A stretch of 64,000 bases of DNA, taken from Pseudomonadota bacterium. GTDB taxonomy: Bacteria; Pseudomonadota; Alphaproteobacteria; Rhizobiales; Rhizobiaceae. This document shows positions 51,698-60,316 of the stretch, one piece after another. A model generated the notes under the pieces. It was given only the letters and a program-made list of their open reading frames with translations. It had not been told where the DNA came from and did no database searches. The stretch spans positions 149,639 through 213,638 of the forward strand of contig JAEYDD010000042.1 in assembly GCA_023404095.1 (NCBI GenBank). The letters are read 5' to 3'. Position 1 is the stretch's first letter. Every line of letters starts with the position of its first letter. The translations under genes and the position numbers were made by a program.

Positions 51698-52735
51698 TTA
51701 CTTGCAGGCGGCCACGTCACCCTTGACGCCCTGGCAGGCTTCTTCCTTCGAGATCCAGCCGGCGTCGATGACGACGTTCAGGTTGTCCCTGGTAATCGGC
51801 AGCGGCGACAGGAAGACCGACTGCATGGCAACGCCCTTCGGACCGCCGTTGAAGGTCGTCACGCCTGCGATCTCTTCCATCTTCTTGCCGCCGGCCAGCT
51901 CTGCTGCGATCTCCGCAGCGCGCTTGCCGAGTTCGCGGCTGTCCTTCCAGACCGATACCGTCTGCGTGCCGAGTGCCACGCGGTTCAGCGCTGCCTTGTC
52001 GGCATCCTGGCCCGAGACGGGAACGGATCCGGCGAGACCCTGGGCGTCCAGGGCGGCGACCGCGCCGCCGGCGGTGCCGTCGTTGGAGGCGACAACCGCG
52101 TCGACCTTGTTGTCGTTCGCCGTCAGGAACTGTTCCATGTTCTTCTGCGCGATTTCAGGCTTCCAGCCGTCGGTATAGGCTTCGCCGACGTTCTTGATCT
52201 TGCCGGCGTCGATTGCTTCCTTCAGCACTTCCATCTGGCCGGAGAAGAGGAAGTCGGCATTCGGGTCGGCGGAATTGCCCTTGATGAAGACGTAGTTGCC
52301 TTCCGGCTTGACCTTGAACACCTCGCGGGCCTGCATGCGGCCGACTTCCTTGTTGTCGAAGGTGATGTAGAAGGCGGCGGGGTTCTCGATCAGGCGGTCG
52401 TAGCCGACGACCGGGATACCTTCGGCGGCGGCCTTTTCGATGGCCGGGCCGATGGCGTCGCTATCCTGCGCGAGCACGATCAAGGCGTTGGCGCCCTGGG
52501 CGATCAGCGATTCGATGTCGGTCAGTTGCTTGGCAGCGGACGACTGGGCGTCGGCGGAGATGTACTTGTCGCCGGATGCTTCAAGCGCTGCCTTGATGGC
52601 GGCCTCGTCGGTTTTCCAGCGCTCTTCCTGGAAGTTCGACCAGGAAACGCCGACCACGAGATCCTTGGCCTGCGCCACGGAATGCAGCGATACGATGACG
52701 GCAACGCCTGCCATCAGCTTCAAAACTGATTTCAT
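51698..52735 (-). CDS. xylF: D-xylose-type periplasmic binding protein
   Basis: A 345-residue CUT2 binding protein. A signal peptide (LKLMAGVAVIVSLHSVAQA) is followed by the XylF-like pattern VVGVSWSNFQEERWKTDEAA, the Asp/Arg ligand contacts in GYDRLIENP, and AVVASNDGTAGG. The start at 52735 has an ideal GGAGG ribosome site at 5 bases. It is first in the xylFHG operon, divergent from a ROK repressor. Xylose is the best guess; related sugars cannot be excluded. Confidence 0.9.
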   Translation of the reverse strand: MKSVLKLMAGVAVIVSLHSVAQAKDLVVGVSWSNFQEERWKTDEAAIKAALEASGDKYISADAQSSAAKQLTDIESLIAQGANALIVLAQDSDAIGPAIEKAAAEGIPVVGYDRLIENPAAFYITFDNKEVGRMQAREVFKVKPEGNYVFIKGNSADPNADFLFSGQMEVLKEAIDAGKIKNVGEAYTDGWKPEIAQKNMEQFLTANDNKVDAVVASNDGTAGGAVAALDAQGLAGSVPVSGQDADKAALNRVALGTQTVSVWKDSRELGKRAAEIAAELAGGKKMEEIAGVTTFNGGPKGVAMQSVFLSPLPITRDNLNVVIDAGWISKEEACQGVKGDVAACK

Positions 52736-52842
52736 ATTATCCTCCCAAGTGAATGCCGGCCGTCCGGACGAACCTCCCGTCACAGTCGACAACCAGCTCT
52801 CTGACACTGCCGCAATTCCACGCCCTCAAGCTCTCCCGGAAT

Positions 52843-52863
52843 TTTTCTCGACAGTCGAGAAAA
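52843..52863. promoter_or_regulatory. 21-bp perfect palindrome, likely ROK repressor operator
   Basis: TTTTCTCGAC-A-GTCGAGAAAA has 10-bp perfect arms around one base, in the divergent region between xylF and the ROK gene. Its length, symmetry and position fit an operator for the XylR-like ROK regulator next to it. Confidence 0.65.
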
Positions 52864-52980
52864 TAGATGTCAGAAGTTCGGGGGGCTGTCAACACGGGGG
52901 TGGAGGACTTGTCGGCGCCCGCAACAGATGCTTTGGGAGGAGCATTCGTTGAGCTTGTCTTTTCAAACCGGAGTCCTGCA

Positions 52981-54204
52981 ATGCTGACGCGATCGAGCAC
53001 AGAGCTGGTGCGTCAGCAGAACAGCGCGCTTGTGCTCGCAGCGCTGCGGCGGCAGGGGGCTCTGTCGCACACAGAGTTGTCGGCGCGCACCGGCCTTGCC
53101 TCGGCGACCGTTTCGGCGATCACGGCCGAGCTGGAGCGGGGCGGCGTGCTTGAGCGCCAGGAGCAGGCCAGCGCCGGCGGGCGCGGACGCCCGCGCGTGC
53201 TGTTCCGCCAGAAGCGCGGCTATGGCCATATCGTCACCGTGCGCATTTCCTCCGATGCAGTGCAGTATTCCCTTGCCGACTATGCCGGCATGCTGATCGA
53301 TCGCTTCGAGGAGCCGCGGCAGCATTCGAACCCCTCGACGGCGCACTTCATCGACGCGCTGCGCGAGGGTCTGGCAAAGACGCTGCAGCGTTCGCGACTG
53401 GATCGCGCGCGGGTGCTTGAGGTCTCCATCAGCAGCAAGGGTATCGTGGATCCGGCAAGTGCCACGCTCGTCTGGTCGCCGGTCTTCGGGCTGGACGAGA
53501 TCGATTTCGCAAGCGTGCTGGGCGAATGGCGTTCGGTCACCCTCAGCAACGAGACGCTGCTGGTCGCCCATGCGCTGGGTCTGCGCGCGGAACCGACATC
53601 GGGGGTGACTCGCCAGCTTGCCGCGCTGTCGCTCGGCCACAGCGTCGGGCTCGGGATTGCCAAGCTGCAAGCGACTGGCGAGATCGAGGTGTCGGCGCCC
53701 AATTTCGGGCACATGCTGCATGCGGCCGACGGCAAGGTCTGTCGTTGCGGGGCGCAGGGGTGCATTGAAGCATCGGCCGGTTTCTATGGCATCCTGCGGA
53801 CGGCCTTCGAAGTGCCGCCGGATACTATTCCGGCAAAGTTCGTGCCGCTTGCCGAGATGGAAAAGATCGCCCAGCGGGCGCGACAGGGGCACCGCATGTC
53901 CGAATATGCCTTCCGCCAGGCGGGGCTTGCACTCGGGCAGGGGCTTTCGCGCGTCCTGAGTCTTTTCGGAAGCATGCCGGTGACGATCACCGGGCCGGGA
54001 ACGCGCTTCCTCGACCTCCTGTCGCGCGGGCTGGAGGAGGGGTTGCGGCAATCGCAGCAGGTGCGTCTCAACGGCATGCCTGAAATCTCCATGGTGCCGG
54101 AGGAGGCGACGCTGGTCTTCGAGGGGCATGTCGATCGCGCGCTGACGCGGATCGACAGACTGCTCGCCTCCGAACGACCGGTTGCGGAAGGTGAGACGGC
54201 TTGA
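52981..54204 (+). CDS. ROK-family transcriptional repressor (XylR-like)
   Basis: A 407-residue regulator. The N-terminal winged helix is at about residues 8-75 (HTELSARTGLASATVSAITAELE) and the ROK sugar-kinase-like part follows. It carries the zinc motif CRCGAQGCIE near residue 257 and preceding EVSAPNFGHMLH. Sugar binding (probably xylose or a derivative) would release it from DNA. The start ATG 52981 is the family N-terminus; the longer frame crosses the operator. It is divergent from xylFHG. Confidence 0.88.
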   Translation: MLTRSSTELVRQQNSALVLAALRRQGALSHTELSARTGLASATVSAITAELERGGVLERQEQASAGGRGRPRVLFRQKRGYGHIVTVRISSDAVQYSLADYAGMLIDRFEEPRQHSNPSTAHFIDALREGLAKTLQRSRLDRARVLEVSISSKGIVDPASATLVWSPVFGLDEIDFASVLGEWRSVTLSNETLLVAHALGLRAEPTSGVTRQLAALSLGHSVGLGIAKLQATGEIEVSAPNFGHMLHAADGKVCRCGAQGCIEASAGFYGILRTAFEVPPDTIPAKFVPLAEMEKIAQRARQGHRMSEYAFRQAGLALGQGLSRVLSLFGSMPVTITGPGTRFLDLLSRGLEEGLRQSQQVRLNGMPEISMVPEEATLVFEGHVDRALTRIDRLLASERPVAEGETA

Positions 54205-54216
54205 AGCGTGCGGGCC

Positions 54217-54247
54217 ACAAAAAAAGGCCGGGCATGACGGCCCGGCC
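54217..54247 (-). terminator. Terminator of the inositol dehydrogenase gene
   Basis: GGCCGGGC and GCCCGGCC (54226-54233 / 54240-54247) form an 8-bp stem; on the minus strand seven T follow (54225-54219). It lies between the convergent ROK and dehydrogenase genes and has a T-run only in the minus direction. Confidence 0.82.
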
Positions 54248-54286
54248 AGTTGCTGGGAGGATCGTTGCCGGTCCGGCGGGCGCGCC

Positions 54287-55279
54287 TCAGCCGACTTCTA
54301 TCAGGCGCTTCTCACGAACAGACCTGACGGCGGCGTCCGCAAGGGCAAGGGCGGCGAGGCCATCGGCTCCGGAAGGCGAAAGCGGCGTGCCCTTCTCCAG
54401 CGAAGCGATGAAGCTTGCAATCTCGTTGGCATAGGCTTCGGTGTAGCGGGTCATGAAGAAATCGTGCAGCGGCGGGCGGGTGTAGCCATCGCCGGTCGCG
54501 ATCTCGATCGAGACGGGGCGCTGGTTCTCCGCCGCAACCATCCCCTTGGAGCCGTGCACTTCGATACGCTGGTCGTATCCATAGGTGGCCCGGCGCGAAT
54601 TCGAAATGATCGCCTGCTTACCGGACGCCGTCTGCAGAATCACCGACACGCTGTCGTAATCGCCGGCTTCGCCGATCGTCTTGTCTACCAGCACGGCCGC
54701 CGTTGCCGTCACCGAAACCGGCTCCTCGCCGAGAAGGAATCGCGCCATGTCGAAGTCGTGAATGGTCATGTCGCGGAAAATGCCGCCGGAGCGCTTGATG
54801 TAATCCACCGGCGGTGCGCCCGGATCGCGGGAGGTGATCGTCACCATCTCGACGGCGCCGATCCGGCCGGCCTCGATCGCCTGGTGCACGGCCATGAAAT
54901 GCGGATCGAAGCGCCGGTTGAAGCCGACCATCAGTTTCCCACCCGTTTCCTCGACGACGCGCATGCAGGCGCGCACCCGGGTGACGTCCAGATCGATCGG
55001 CTTTTCGCAGAAGATCGCCTTGCCTGCGCGAGAGAAGCGTTCGATCAGGTCGGCATGCGTGTCCGTGGGCGTGCAGATGACGACGGCGTCGATATCGTCG
55101 GCCGCCTCGATCTCTCCGATCGTGCGCACGTCGCAATGATACTGCGCGGCAATGGCTTCGGCCGCTGCGGGAAAGGCATCGGCGACGGCGACGAGAACCG
55201 CGTCAGGGTTGCCGGTGACCGCCCTGGCGTGAACCTTGCCGATGCGACCGGCGCCGAGAAGACCAAATCTGACCGTCAT
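54287..55279 (-). CDS. idhA: Inositol 2-dehydrogenase
   Basis: A 330-residue Gfo/Idh/MocA enzyme, the exact usual length of rhizobial IdhA. The NAD site is FGLLGAGRIGKVHARAV, the EKP motif is FCEKPIDLD near residue 95, and the catalytic pattern is FRDMTIHDFDMARFL near 168 with Asp/His. It oxidises myo-inositol to 2-keto-myo-inositol with NAD+. It is monocistronic; no other iol genes are in the window, so the rest of the pathway must lie elsewhere. Confidence 0.88.
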   Translation of the reverse strand: MTVRFGLLGAGRIGKVHARAVTGNPDAVLVAVADAFPAAAEAIAAQYHCDVRTIGEIEAADDIDAVVICTPTDTHADLIERFSRAGKAIFCEKPIDLDVTRVRACMRVVEETGGKLMVGFNRRFDPHFMAVHQAIEAGRIGAVEMVTITSRDPGAPPVDYIKRSGGIFRDMTIHDFDMARFLLGEEPVSVTATAAVLVDKTIGEAGDYDSVSVILQTASGKQAIISNSRRATYGYDQRIEVHGSKGMVAAENQRPVSIEIATGDGYTRPPLHDFFMTRYTEAYANEIASFIASLEKGTPLSPSGADGLAALALADAAVRSVREKRLIEVG

Positions 55280-55425
55280 GTTTTTTAACTCATGGTGCTG
55301 CCGGAGATTGCACCGGCGGTGGGCGGGGGCATGCGCTTTCCCCGATTGCGCCTCTCTTGCGAAGAGGATGGTGCGTCAACCGCATCCCTTAAAAATGGAA
55401 TACGTAAGCCGCCTTCATGTTATTT

Positions 55426-55441
55426 TGGAATATTCATTCCA
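55426..55441. promoter_or_regulatory. GGAA-N6-TTCC palindrome upstream of idhA
   Basis: TGGAAT-ATTC-ATTCCA has 6-bp perfect arms, about 150 bases upstream of idhA and 106 bases before the small membrane protein gene. It may be an operator for an inositol or sugar regulator; which gene it serves is unclear. Confidence 0.35.
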
Positions 55442-55546
55442 TTTCATCGAGCCGACGTCAAGCGGTTCCTCGCGCGTCCGGCAGGCGGTTTCCTTCTTTC
55501 GCAAAACCTCTTAAGAGGGCTTCCGAGGAACAGTCGGAGGCGCCGC

Positions 55547-55804
55547 ATGAAATTCATCGATCCTACCCACCCGGTCTACCGCCCGCTCTGGGTCCGGCTG
55601 GTGCTGGTCGGGGGCTGCATCGGCTGGACCGCAGTGGAATACTACAACGGCCAGCAGACCTGGGGACTGATCTTCCTGGTCATAAGCTCCTATGCGTTTG
55701 CGCAACTTCTCCTTTTCTACAAGCCGCCGGAAGAGCAGGCCGAAAAACCGGCCGAGGAAAAGCCTGCCGAGGAAAAGCCTGTCGGGGACAACAGGGAGCA
55801 ATAG
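55547..55804 (+). CDS. Small membrane protein with acidic repeat tail
   Basis: An 85-residue protein. An N-terminal FIDPTHPVYRPLWVRL precedes two membrane helices (LVLVGGCIGWTAVEYY and LIFLVISSYAFAQLLLF), and the hydrophilic tail has the repeat PAEEKPAEEKP. It looks like the small DUF3329-type or related rhizobial membrane proteins, but no function is known. ATG 55547 follows CGGAGG; the longer upstream frame has no support. It converges with the J-domain-like gene. Confidence 0.65.
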   Translation: MKFIDPTHPVYRPLWVRLVLVGGCIGWTAVEYYNGQQTWGLIFLVISSYAFAQLLLFYKPPEEQAEKPAEEKPAEEKPVGDNREQ

Positions 55805-55811
55805 CTTCCGT

Positions 55812-56306
55812 TCACCTGCGCAAGCCGAGCGCTGATTCCGCCTGCAGGCGCCGCAGCGTCTCGTCGATCAGCATGTTTGCGATCATCATCCGGCGCGTCG
55901 CGTTAGCCCGCAACGCCTTGGGCGCTGCGTCCGGATGATTCTCGCGTGCGAATGCACGGCGGATCGCAGCCAGTTCCGCACCTGTTTCCGATCCGCGCAG
56001 ACCGAGGTCGGCAGCCACTTCTTCCGCCGTCGTCCGCATCAGATGCGGCGGCGATGGCGGAGCGTCGTCGATCGCCCGCTTGTCTCGCTGCCCGACTTCG
56101 CCTTTCATCGGTTCGTCTTCCGCGAATTCGCGATAAGCGGATGCGGCCGAATGACCGGATGCCGCCATAGGCTCCCTGCCGAAGACCGCGAAGGCCGGTA
56201 GGGGGCCGCGCGACGGTTCGTGCGTCGCGCCGCCGCCATCGGAGACGGACTCGTCTTCCGCCCGCAGGCGCTCCAGCACACTCTCAAAAACGCTTTTGCC
56301 GAACAC
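55812..56306 (-). CDS. J-domain-like protein with C-terminal HPD motif
   Basis: About 164 residues from GTG 56306, with GAGGAA 8 bases upstream. Residues 1-90 are polar and probably disordered. The C-terminal ~70 residues resemble a J domain: helix II ELAAIRRAFARE, HPD at 124-126, then helix III NATRRMMIANMLIDETLRR. J domains stimulate DnaK-type chaperones through HPD. The placing of the J domain at the C-terminus and the short length are typical of the small rhizobial J proteins rather than DnaJ. It is 10 bases after gbpR, so probably in its operon. Confidence 0.65.
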   Translation of the reverse strand: MFGKSVFESVLERLRAEDESVSDGGGATHEPSRGPLPAFAVFGREPMAASGHSAASAYREFAEDEPMKGEVGQRDKRAIDDAPPSPPHLMRTTAEEVAADLGLRGSETGAELAAIRRAFARENHPDAAPKALRANATRRMMIANMLIDETLRRLQAESALGLRR

Positions 56307-56316
56307 GGGTTCTTCC

Positions 56317-57333
56317 TCAGTCTTCCGCGCGCTCCGGGAAAAGCATCCTGCTGCGCTGCAGGATGAGATCATAGAACAGCTTTGCGCTCGGGGGGAGGGC
56401 GCGTCCTTTGACGGAGATCAGGCTGTAGGGCTTGATGTCGATGTCGAAGTCGGTGTTGAGGATTCGTACCTCGCTGGGGCCGCCGCCTTTCTCGGTGACG
56501 AATTCGGCCATGTCGCGGGCGATCGGCGCGACGGCGTTCGACGAGCAGACGAGCGCGACAGTGAGAAGCAGGGAAGCGGTATTGACCACCGTCGTCGGCA
56601 GGGGGACGTCGGCCGCGATGAAAAGCTCTTCGACACGCCGGCGCAGCAGTGTTCCTGGCGGCTGGAACACCCAGTCGTAGGAGGGTAGGTCCGAGAGCGA
56701 AACAACCGGCTTGTCGGCCAGAGGGTGGCCCTTGCGGACGATCAGGCAGGCCTTCTCGATGCCGATTTCCTGTACGTTGAACAGCCGCGGGTCGAGATCG
56801 TCGGGCACGCGGGCGAGAATGAAATCGTGCTTGGAAGACAAAAGTTCGCGGGCGAGCACGTTGCTCGTCTCGATACGGACATTGACCTCGATGCCCGGAT
56901 AGGCGGCGCTGACCTGCTGGATCGCAGGCACCGCGAGACTGATCGCCGGCGCCGTCACGGTGCCGAGAAATACGGTGCCGCCGGCGCCGGACTTGAGCGC
57001 GGTGATTTCGCGGTCCACTTCATCCAGTTCGAGCAGGATGGTGCGGGCACGGCGGGCGAAGGCGCGGCCGAACTGCGTCAGCTCCACCCCGCGCGAGACC
57101 CGTTCACAGAGCTGCGCCTTTATTATACTCTCCATTTCCGTCAGCATGCGTGAGGCGGCGGGCTGGGAGATGTTGAGTGCGGCGGCGGCTGCGCTGATCT
57201 GCTTGTGATGGTCGATCGCCACGATCATGCGCAGATGGTTGAGTTTCAGACCCGAGCGCAGCAGTCCGAGCCCGAGTTGCTCGTCCCGCAGACCTTCGGG
57301 CGGATGTTCGTCGATGAATTCACTGGCGTGCAT
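56317..57333 (-). CDS. gbpR: LysR-family regulator GbpR (galactose-binding protein regulator)
   Basis: A 338-residue LysR regulator with an N-terminal extension of about 30 residues before the helix-turn-helix (LNHLRMIVAIDHHKQISAAAAAL, NISQPAASRMLTEME), as in the GbpR/pca-regulator group. Divergent from chvE, the arrangement known from Agrobacterium, where GbpR activates chvE in the presence of galactose, arabinose or glucose. A nested dyad in between fits its binding site. Confidence 0.88.
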   Translation of the reverse strand: MHASEFIDEHPPEGLRDEQLGLGLLRSGLKLNHLRMIVAIDHHKQISAAAAALNISQPAASRMLTEMESIIKAQLCERVSRGVELTQFGRAFARRARTILLELDEVDREITALKSGAGGTVFLGTVTAPAISLAVPAIQQVSAAYPGIEVNVRIETSNVLARELLSSKHDFILARVPDDLDPRLFNVQEIGIEKACLIVRKGHPLADKPVVSLSDLPSYDWVFQPPGTLLRRRVEELFIAADVPLPTTVVNTASLLLTVALVCSSNAVAPIARDMAEFVTEKGGGPSEVRILNTDFDIDIKPYSLISVKGRALPPSAKLFYDLILQRSRMLFPERAED

Positions 57334-57360
57334 GAGCGTAAAAGGGCCTGTCGAAAAATC

Positions 57361-57394
57361 ATATCATTAGCGGTCAGTATACCGTTTTTGATAT
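57361..57394. promoter_or_regulatory. Nested dyad in the gbpR-chvE divergent region
   Basis: ATATCA-N4-CGGT-N6-ACCG-N4-TGATAT is fully symmetric over 34 bp, 28 bases upstream of gbpR. It is a good candidate for GbpR binding, with both an inner GC and an outer AT half-site. Confidence 0.55.
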
Positions 57395-57598
57395 GGGAAT
57401 AGAAGCTTATTGTATTTGACAGTTATGGCAATTCGGTAGAGGTTGCCGCCAGGTGCGCTCGTGCCCAAGGGAGTTGAGGCCGGGAGGGGTGATGATCCTT
57501 TTCCTCTGGAGACCGTCGTCTGCGACAGCGGGCAACGAAGCATCGCGTACGGTTCGGACCTGGGGGTCGAGCCGCAAATACAAGGGAGAGACCTGCTA

Positions 57599-58669
57599 AT
57601 GAAATTGATCACCTCGCTTCTCGCCGCTGCTGCCGTCAGCGTGGCGTCCTTCGCTATGCCTGCCTTCGCCCAGGACAAGGGCGCCGTCGGCATCTCCATG
57701 CCGACCAAGACTTCGACCCGCTGGATTTCCGACGGCGAGACGATGGAGAAGCTGTTCAAGGAAGCTGGCTACACGCCGGACCTGCAGTTTGCCGATGACG
57801 ACATCCCGAACCAGCTGGCGCAGATCGAAAACATGGTCACCAAGGGTGCCAAGGTTCTCGTGATCGGCGCGATCGACGGCACCACGCTTTCCGACATTCT
57901 CGCCAAGGCGCACGACGCCGGCGTCAAGGTCATCGCCTACGACCGCCTCATCCGCGATTCGGGCAATGTCGACTACTACGCCACCTTCGACAACTTCCAG
58001 GTCGGCGTCCTGCAGGCGACCAGCCTCGTCGAAGGCCTGAAGGCCCAGTTCGGCGACGTCAAGCCTTGGAACGTCGAGCTGTTCGGCGGTTCGCCGGACG
58101 ACAACAACGCCTTCTTCTTCTACGACGGCGCCATGTCGGTCCTGCAGCCGCTGATCGACAGCGGCGATATCGTCATCAAGTCCGGCCAGCAGGGCATGGA
58201 CCAGGTCGGCACGCTGCGCTGGGACGGCGCGGTTGCCCAGGCCCGCATGGAAAACCTCCTGTCCTCCACCTACACCGATGCGCAGGTCCATGGCGTGCTG
58301 TCGCCCTATGATGGTCTCTCCATCGGTATCCTGTCGGCCCTGAAGGGCGTCGGCTACGGCTCGGGCGACCAGAAGATGGCGATCGTCACCGGCCAGGACG
58401 CCGAGCTTCCGTCCGTCAAGTCGATCCTCGCCGACGAGCAGTATTCGACGGTGTTCAAGGACACCCGCGAGCTCGCCAAGGTCGCCGTCAACATGACGGA
58501 CGCGATCCTCGGCGGCAAGGAGCCGGAAGTCAACGACACCAAGACCTACGACAACGGCGTCAAGGTCATCCCGTCCTACCTGCTGAAGCCGGTCGCCGTC
58601 GACAAGTCGAACGCGAAGGACATCCTGGTGGGCGCTGGCTACTACACCGAAGATCAGATCAACAACTGA
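57599..58669 (+). CDS. chvE: Multiple-sugar periplasmic binding protein ChvE
   Basis: A 356-residue binding protein, close to the ChvE length. A signal peptide (LITSLLAAAAVSVASFAMPAFA) precedes the ligand fold, with VGISMPTKTSTRW at the mature N-terminus, AYDRLIRDSGNVDYY, ELFGGSPDDNNAFFF and TGQDAELPSVK. ChvE binds arabinose, galactose, glucose, xylose and sugar acids; in Agrobacterium it also signals to VirA. The start ATG 57599 follows AAGGGAGAG. It is first of chvE-gguAB. Confidence 0.93.
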   Translation: MKLITSLLAAAAVSVASFAMPAFAQDKGAVGISMPTKTSTRWISDGETMEKLFKEAGYTPDLQFADDDIPNQLAQIENMVTKGAKVLVIGAIDGTTLSDILAKAHDAGVKVIAYDRLIRDSGNVDYYATFDNFQVGVLQATSLVEGLKAQFGDVKPWNVELFGGSPDDNNAFFFYDGAMSVLQPLIDSGDIVIKSGQQGMDQVGTLRWDGAVAQARMENLLSSTYTDAQVHGVLSPYDGLSIGILSALKGVGYGSGDQKMAIVTGQDAELPSVKSILADEQYSTVFKDTRELAKVAVNMTDAILGGKEPEVNDTKTYDNGVKVIPSYLLKPVAVDKSNAKDILVGAGYYTEDQINN

Positions 58670-58682
58670 TCGCCATGAAACG

Positions 58683-58739
58683 GGGTCCGCGCGATCGCGG
58701 ACCCTTTACCTTGGCGGGCGGGCCCGAGACTTCGGGCCC
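58683..58739 (+). other. Two tandem GC hairpins between chvE and gguA
   Basis: GGGTCCGCG-CGAT-CGCGGACCC (58683-58704) and GGGCCCGA-GACT-TCGGGCCC (58720-58739) are perfect stems of 9 and 8 bp with four-base loops, starting 14 bases after the chvE stop. TTTACCTT follows the first, a weak terminator tail. They should favour chvE mRNA over gguAB. Confidence 0.8.
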
Positions 58740-58780
58740 CACTCCCGTCGCTCGCAGATTTCTGCCGGAATGCCACGACT

Positions 58781-60316
58781 ATGGACAACATCATCCTCGA
58801 AATGCGGAGCATCACCAAGACGTTTCCCGGCGTCCGTGCGCTCGACAACGTCAGCTTCAAGGTGAGCGAAGGCGAAATCCACGCGCTCGTCGGCGAGAAC
58901 GGCGCCGGCAAGTCGACGCTCATGAAAGTGCTCAGCGGCGTCTACCCCGCGGGAACCTACGAAGGCGAGATTCACTACGACGGTGAAGTCCGCCGCTTCT
59001 CTACCATCTCCGACAGCGAAGAGCTCGGCATCATCATCATTCACCAGGAGCTGGCACTCGTGCCGCTGCTGTCGATCGCCGAAAACATCTTTCTCGGCAA
59101 CGAGATCGCCCACAACGGCGTGATCCACTGGCCGCAGACCTTTGCCCGGACGCAGGAACTGCTGAAGAAGGTCGGGCTCAGCGAATCGCCATCGACCCTC
59201 ATCACCGACATCGGCGTGGGCAAGCAGCAACTCGTCGAGATCGCCAAGGCGCTGTCGAAGAAGGTCAGGCTCCTGATCCTCGACGAGCCCACCGCATCGC
59301 TGAATGAAAAGGACTCCGAGGCGCTCCTGAAGCTGCTCATGGAGTTCCGCAACCAGGGCATGACCTCGATCATCATTTCGCACAAGCTGAACGAGATTAA
59401 GAAGGTCGCCGACAAGATCACGATCCTGCGCGATGGCGGCACGGTCGAAACGCTGGACTGTCACAAGGAGGACATCAGCGAGGACCGGATCATCAAGGGC
59501 ATGGTCGGCCGCGACATGGAAGACCGCTATCCGCCGCGCGAACCGAAGATCGGCGAGACGCTACTGGAAGTGAAGAACTGGAATGTCTTCCACCAGCATC
59601 ACCGCGACCGCCAGTTCCTGCACGACGTCAACTTCACGGTCCGGGCCGGCGAGGTGGTCGGCATCGCCGGCCTGATGGGCGCGGGGCGTACGGAGACGGC
59701 GATGAGCCTGTTCGGCAAGTCCTGGGGCCACAAGATCACCGGCGACGTCTACATGCGCGGCAAGCCGGTGGACGTCAGCACGATCCCCAAGGCGATCGAT
59801 GCGGGCCTTGCCTACGTGACCGAGGACCGCAAGCATCTTGGCCTCGTCCTGATGAACAACATCAAGGAAAACACGACCCTTTCCAATCTGGGGGCGGTGT
59901 CCAGCAACGGCATCATCGATGACCGCAAGGAGGCGAAGGTCGCGACCGACTACCGGTCGAAACTGCGCATCCGCTCCCATTCGATCTATCAGGAAACGGT
60001 CAACCTTTCAGGCGGCAACCAGCAGAAGGTGGTGCTGTCGAAGTGGCTGTTCACCAATCCTGAGGTCCTCATTCTCGACGAGCCGACGCGCGGTATCGAC
60101 GTCGGCGCCAAGTTCGAGATCTATACCATCATCAACCAGCTTGCAGCCGAGGGCAAAGGCATACTGATGATCTCTTCGGAGATGCCTGAGCTGCTTGGAA
60201 CCTGCGATCGCATCTATGTCATGAACGAAGGACGTATCGTCGCGGAGCTCTCCAAGGAGGAGGCAAGCCAAGAATCCATCATGCGCGCCATCATGCGCTC
60301 CGGGGAGAAACACTAA
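58781..60316 (+). CDS. gguA: Sugar ABC transporter ATPase with two ABC domains
   Basis: A 511-residue CUT2 ATPase. In domain 1, Walker A VGENGAGKST is near residue 38 and DEPTASLNE follows; the signature is degenerate (GVGKQQLVEIAKAL). In domain 2, the signature LSGGNQQKVVLSKWL and DEPTRGIDVG are near 408 and 430, and the Walker A site is modified (GLMGAGRTET), as normal for the second domain of this family. It powers import of the sugars bound by ChvE. Its stop overlaps gguB by one base (TAATG). Confidence 0.93.
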   Translation: MDNIILEMRSITKTFPGVRALDNVSFKVSEGEIHALVGENGAGKSTLMKVLSGVYPAGTYEGEIHYDGEVRRFSTISDSEELGIIIIHQELALVPLLSIAENIFLGNEIAHNGVIHWPQTFARTQELLKKVGLSESPSTLITDIGVGKQQLVEIAKALSKKVRLLILDEPTASLNEKDSEALLKLLMEFRNQGMTSIIISHKLNEIKKVADKITILRDGGTVETLDCHKEDISEDRIIKGMVGRDMEDRYPPREPKIGETLLEVKNWNVFHQHHRDRQFLHDVNFTVRAGEVVGIAGLMGAGRTETAMSLFGKSWGHKITGDVYMRGKPVDVSTIPKAIDAGLAYVTEDRKHLGLVLMNNIKENTTLSNLGAVSSNGIIDDRKEAKVATDYRSKLRIRSHSIYQETVNLSGGNQQKVVLSKWLFTNPEVLILDEPTRGIDVGAKFEIYTIINQLAAEGKGILMISSEMPELLGTCDRIYVMNEGRIVAELSKEEASQESIMRAIMRSGEKH

